Shown here: in pieces, positions 28,426 to 28,478 of the stretch
How positions within the stretch are numbered: the first letter of the stretch is position 1
Layout of the letters: the number at the start of each line of letters is the position of its first letter
From: Gracilariopsis chorda
Taxonomy: Eukaryota > Rhodophyta > Florideophyceae > Gracilariales > Gracilariaceae
Assembly: GCA_003194525.1 (NCBI GenBank)
Contig: NBIV01000603.1
Location: forward strand, 1 to 28,478
Reading direction: 5' to 3'
DNA length: 28,478 bases
Notes under the pieces: generated by a model
Seen by the model: only the letters and a program-made list of their open reading frames with translations
Databases searched by the model: none
What the model was told of the DNA's origin: nothing
Made by a program: the position numbers and the translations under genes

Positions 28426-28478
28426 TTTGTCTGGCGTTATGATCAAACTTGGATCATGTGTTTGTTTCTACGGTGCCC
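28421..28478 (+). pseudogene. pol: CopB host RNase H continuation (runs off the right edge)
   Basis: After one AAGTC copy the frame reads on as SLSGVMIKLGSCVCFYGA, aligning with SMSGYIVKLGSATCWYGG of CopC-1 RNase H. This proves that the sequence left of 21600 and right of 28420 was one gene before CopA-3 arrived. Confidence 0.9.

Larger units (their letters stand above)
11493..28478 (+). mobile_element. CopB host element, interrupted by CopB-1, CopC-1 and CopA-3
   Basis: Plus-strand CopB coding sequence appears in three segments: 11493-11984 (gag), 18582-21599 (gag end to RNase H) and 28421-28478 (RNase H, after the AAGTC repeat). The third join is certain: removing CopA-3 with one AAGTC copy continues the frame as DRKSLSGVMIKLG, matching RKSMSGYIVKLG of CopC-1. 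Segments one and two overlap by 207 bp of element sequence, so they are either one element with a long duplication or two copies brought together by recombination. Its LTRs are not in the window. Confidence 0.8.

Overview
The whole window is transposable-element DNA from a eukaryote. I see no host gene, rRNA or tRNA. Everything resolves into Ty1/copia-type LTR retrotransposons (order Gag - protease - integrase - reverse transcriptase - RNase H) nested in one another. The host cannot be named from this sequence. Intron-free polyproteins, 5-bp target duplications and TATA/CCAAT-bearing LTRs fit many protist, fungal-like or invertebrate genomes.

I use working names. Family CopA (plus strand, ~778-bp LTRs, 1,219-nt leader, ~1,341-codon gag-pol) has three copies: CopA-1 (1-2284, only its 3' part), CopA-2 (1501-8327, sharing the LTR 1501-2284 with CopA-1) and CopA-3 (21600-28420, nearly intact, flanked by AAGTC duplications). 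A second lineage has two subfamilies. CopB-1 (minus strand, 8328-11492) shows its 5' LTR, leader and gag-protease region and is cut at 8328 by the CopA-1/CopA-2 tandem. The CopB host element (plus strand) is visible as 11493-11984, 18582-21599 and 28421-28478. CopC-1 (minus strand, 11985-18581) is complete, with two 733-bp LTRs.

Inferred order: the CopB host element landed first. CopB-1 inserted into its gag at 11493 and CopC-1 at 11985/18582. CopA-3 inserted into its RNase H region at 21600, and the CopA tandem inserted into CopB-1. CopA-3 LTRs differ from each other only by single-base indels (very young). CopC-1 LTRs differ by about nine substitutions. The host element carries several stop codons.

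The most interesting signals are non-coding. (1) All three families start their primer-binding site directly after the LTR with the anticodon-loop complement of initiator tRNA-Met, as in Drosophila copia half-tRNA priming. (2) A 37-nt leader element inside a three-hairpin cluster is almost identical in CopA, CopB and CopC, although the rest of the CopA leader does not resemble the others. (3) LTRs of the three families share an ordered regulatory module, and CopA and CopB LTRs share further blocks up to the TATA box, at odds with coding relatedness (CopB is closest to CopC). This suggests exchange of control regions between co-resident retrotransposons. Single-base length errors cluster at both window ends and may be sequencing artefacts.
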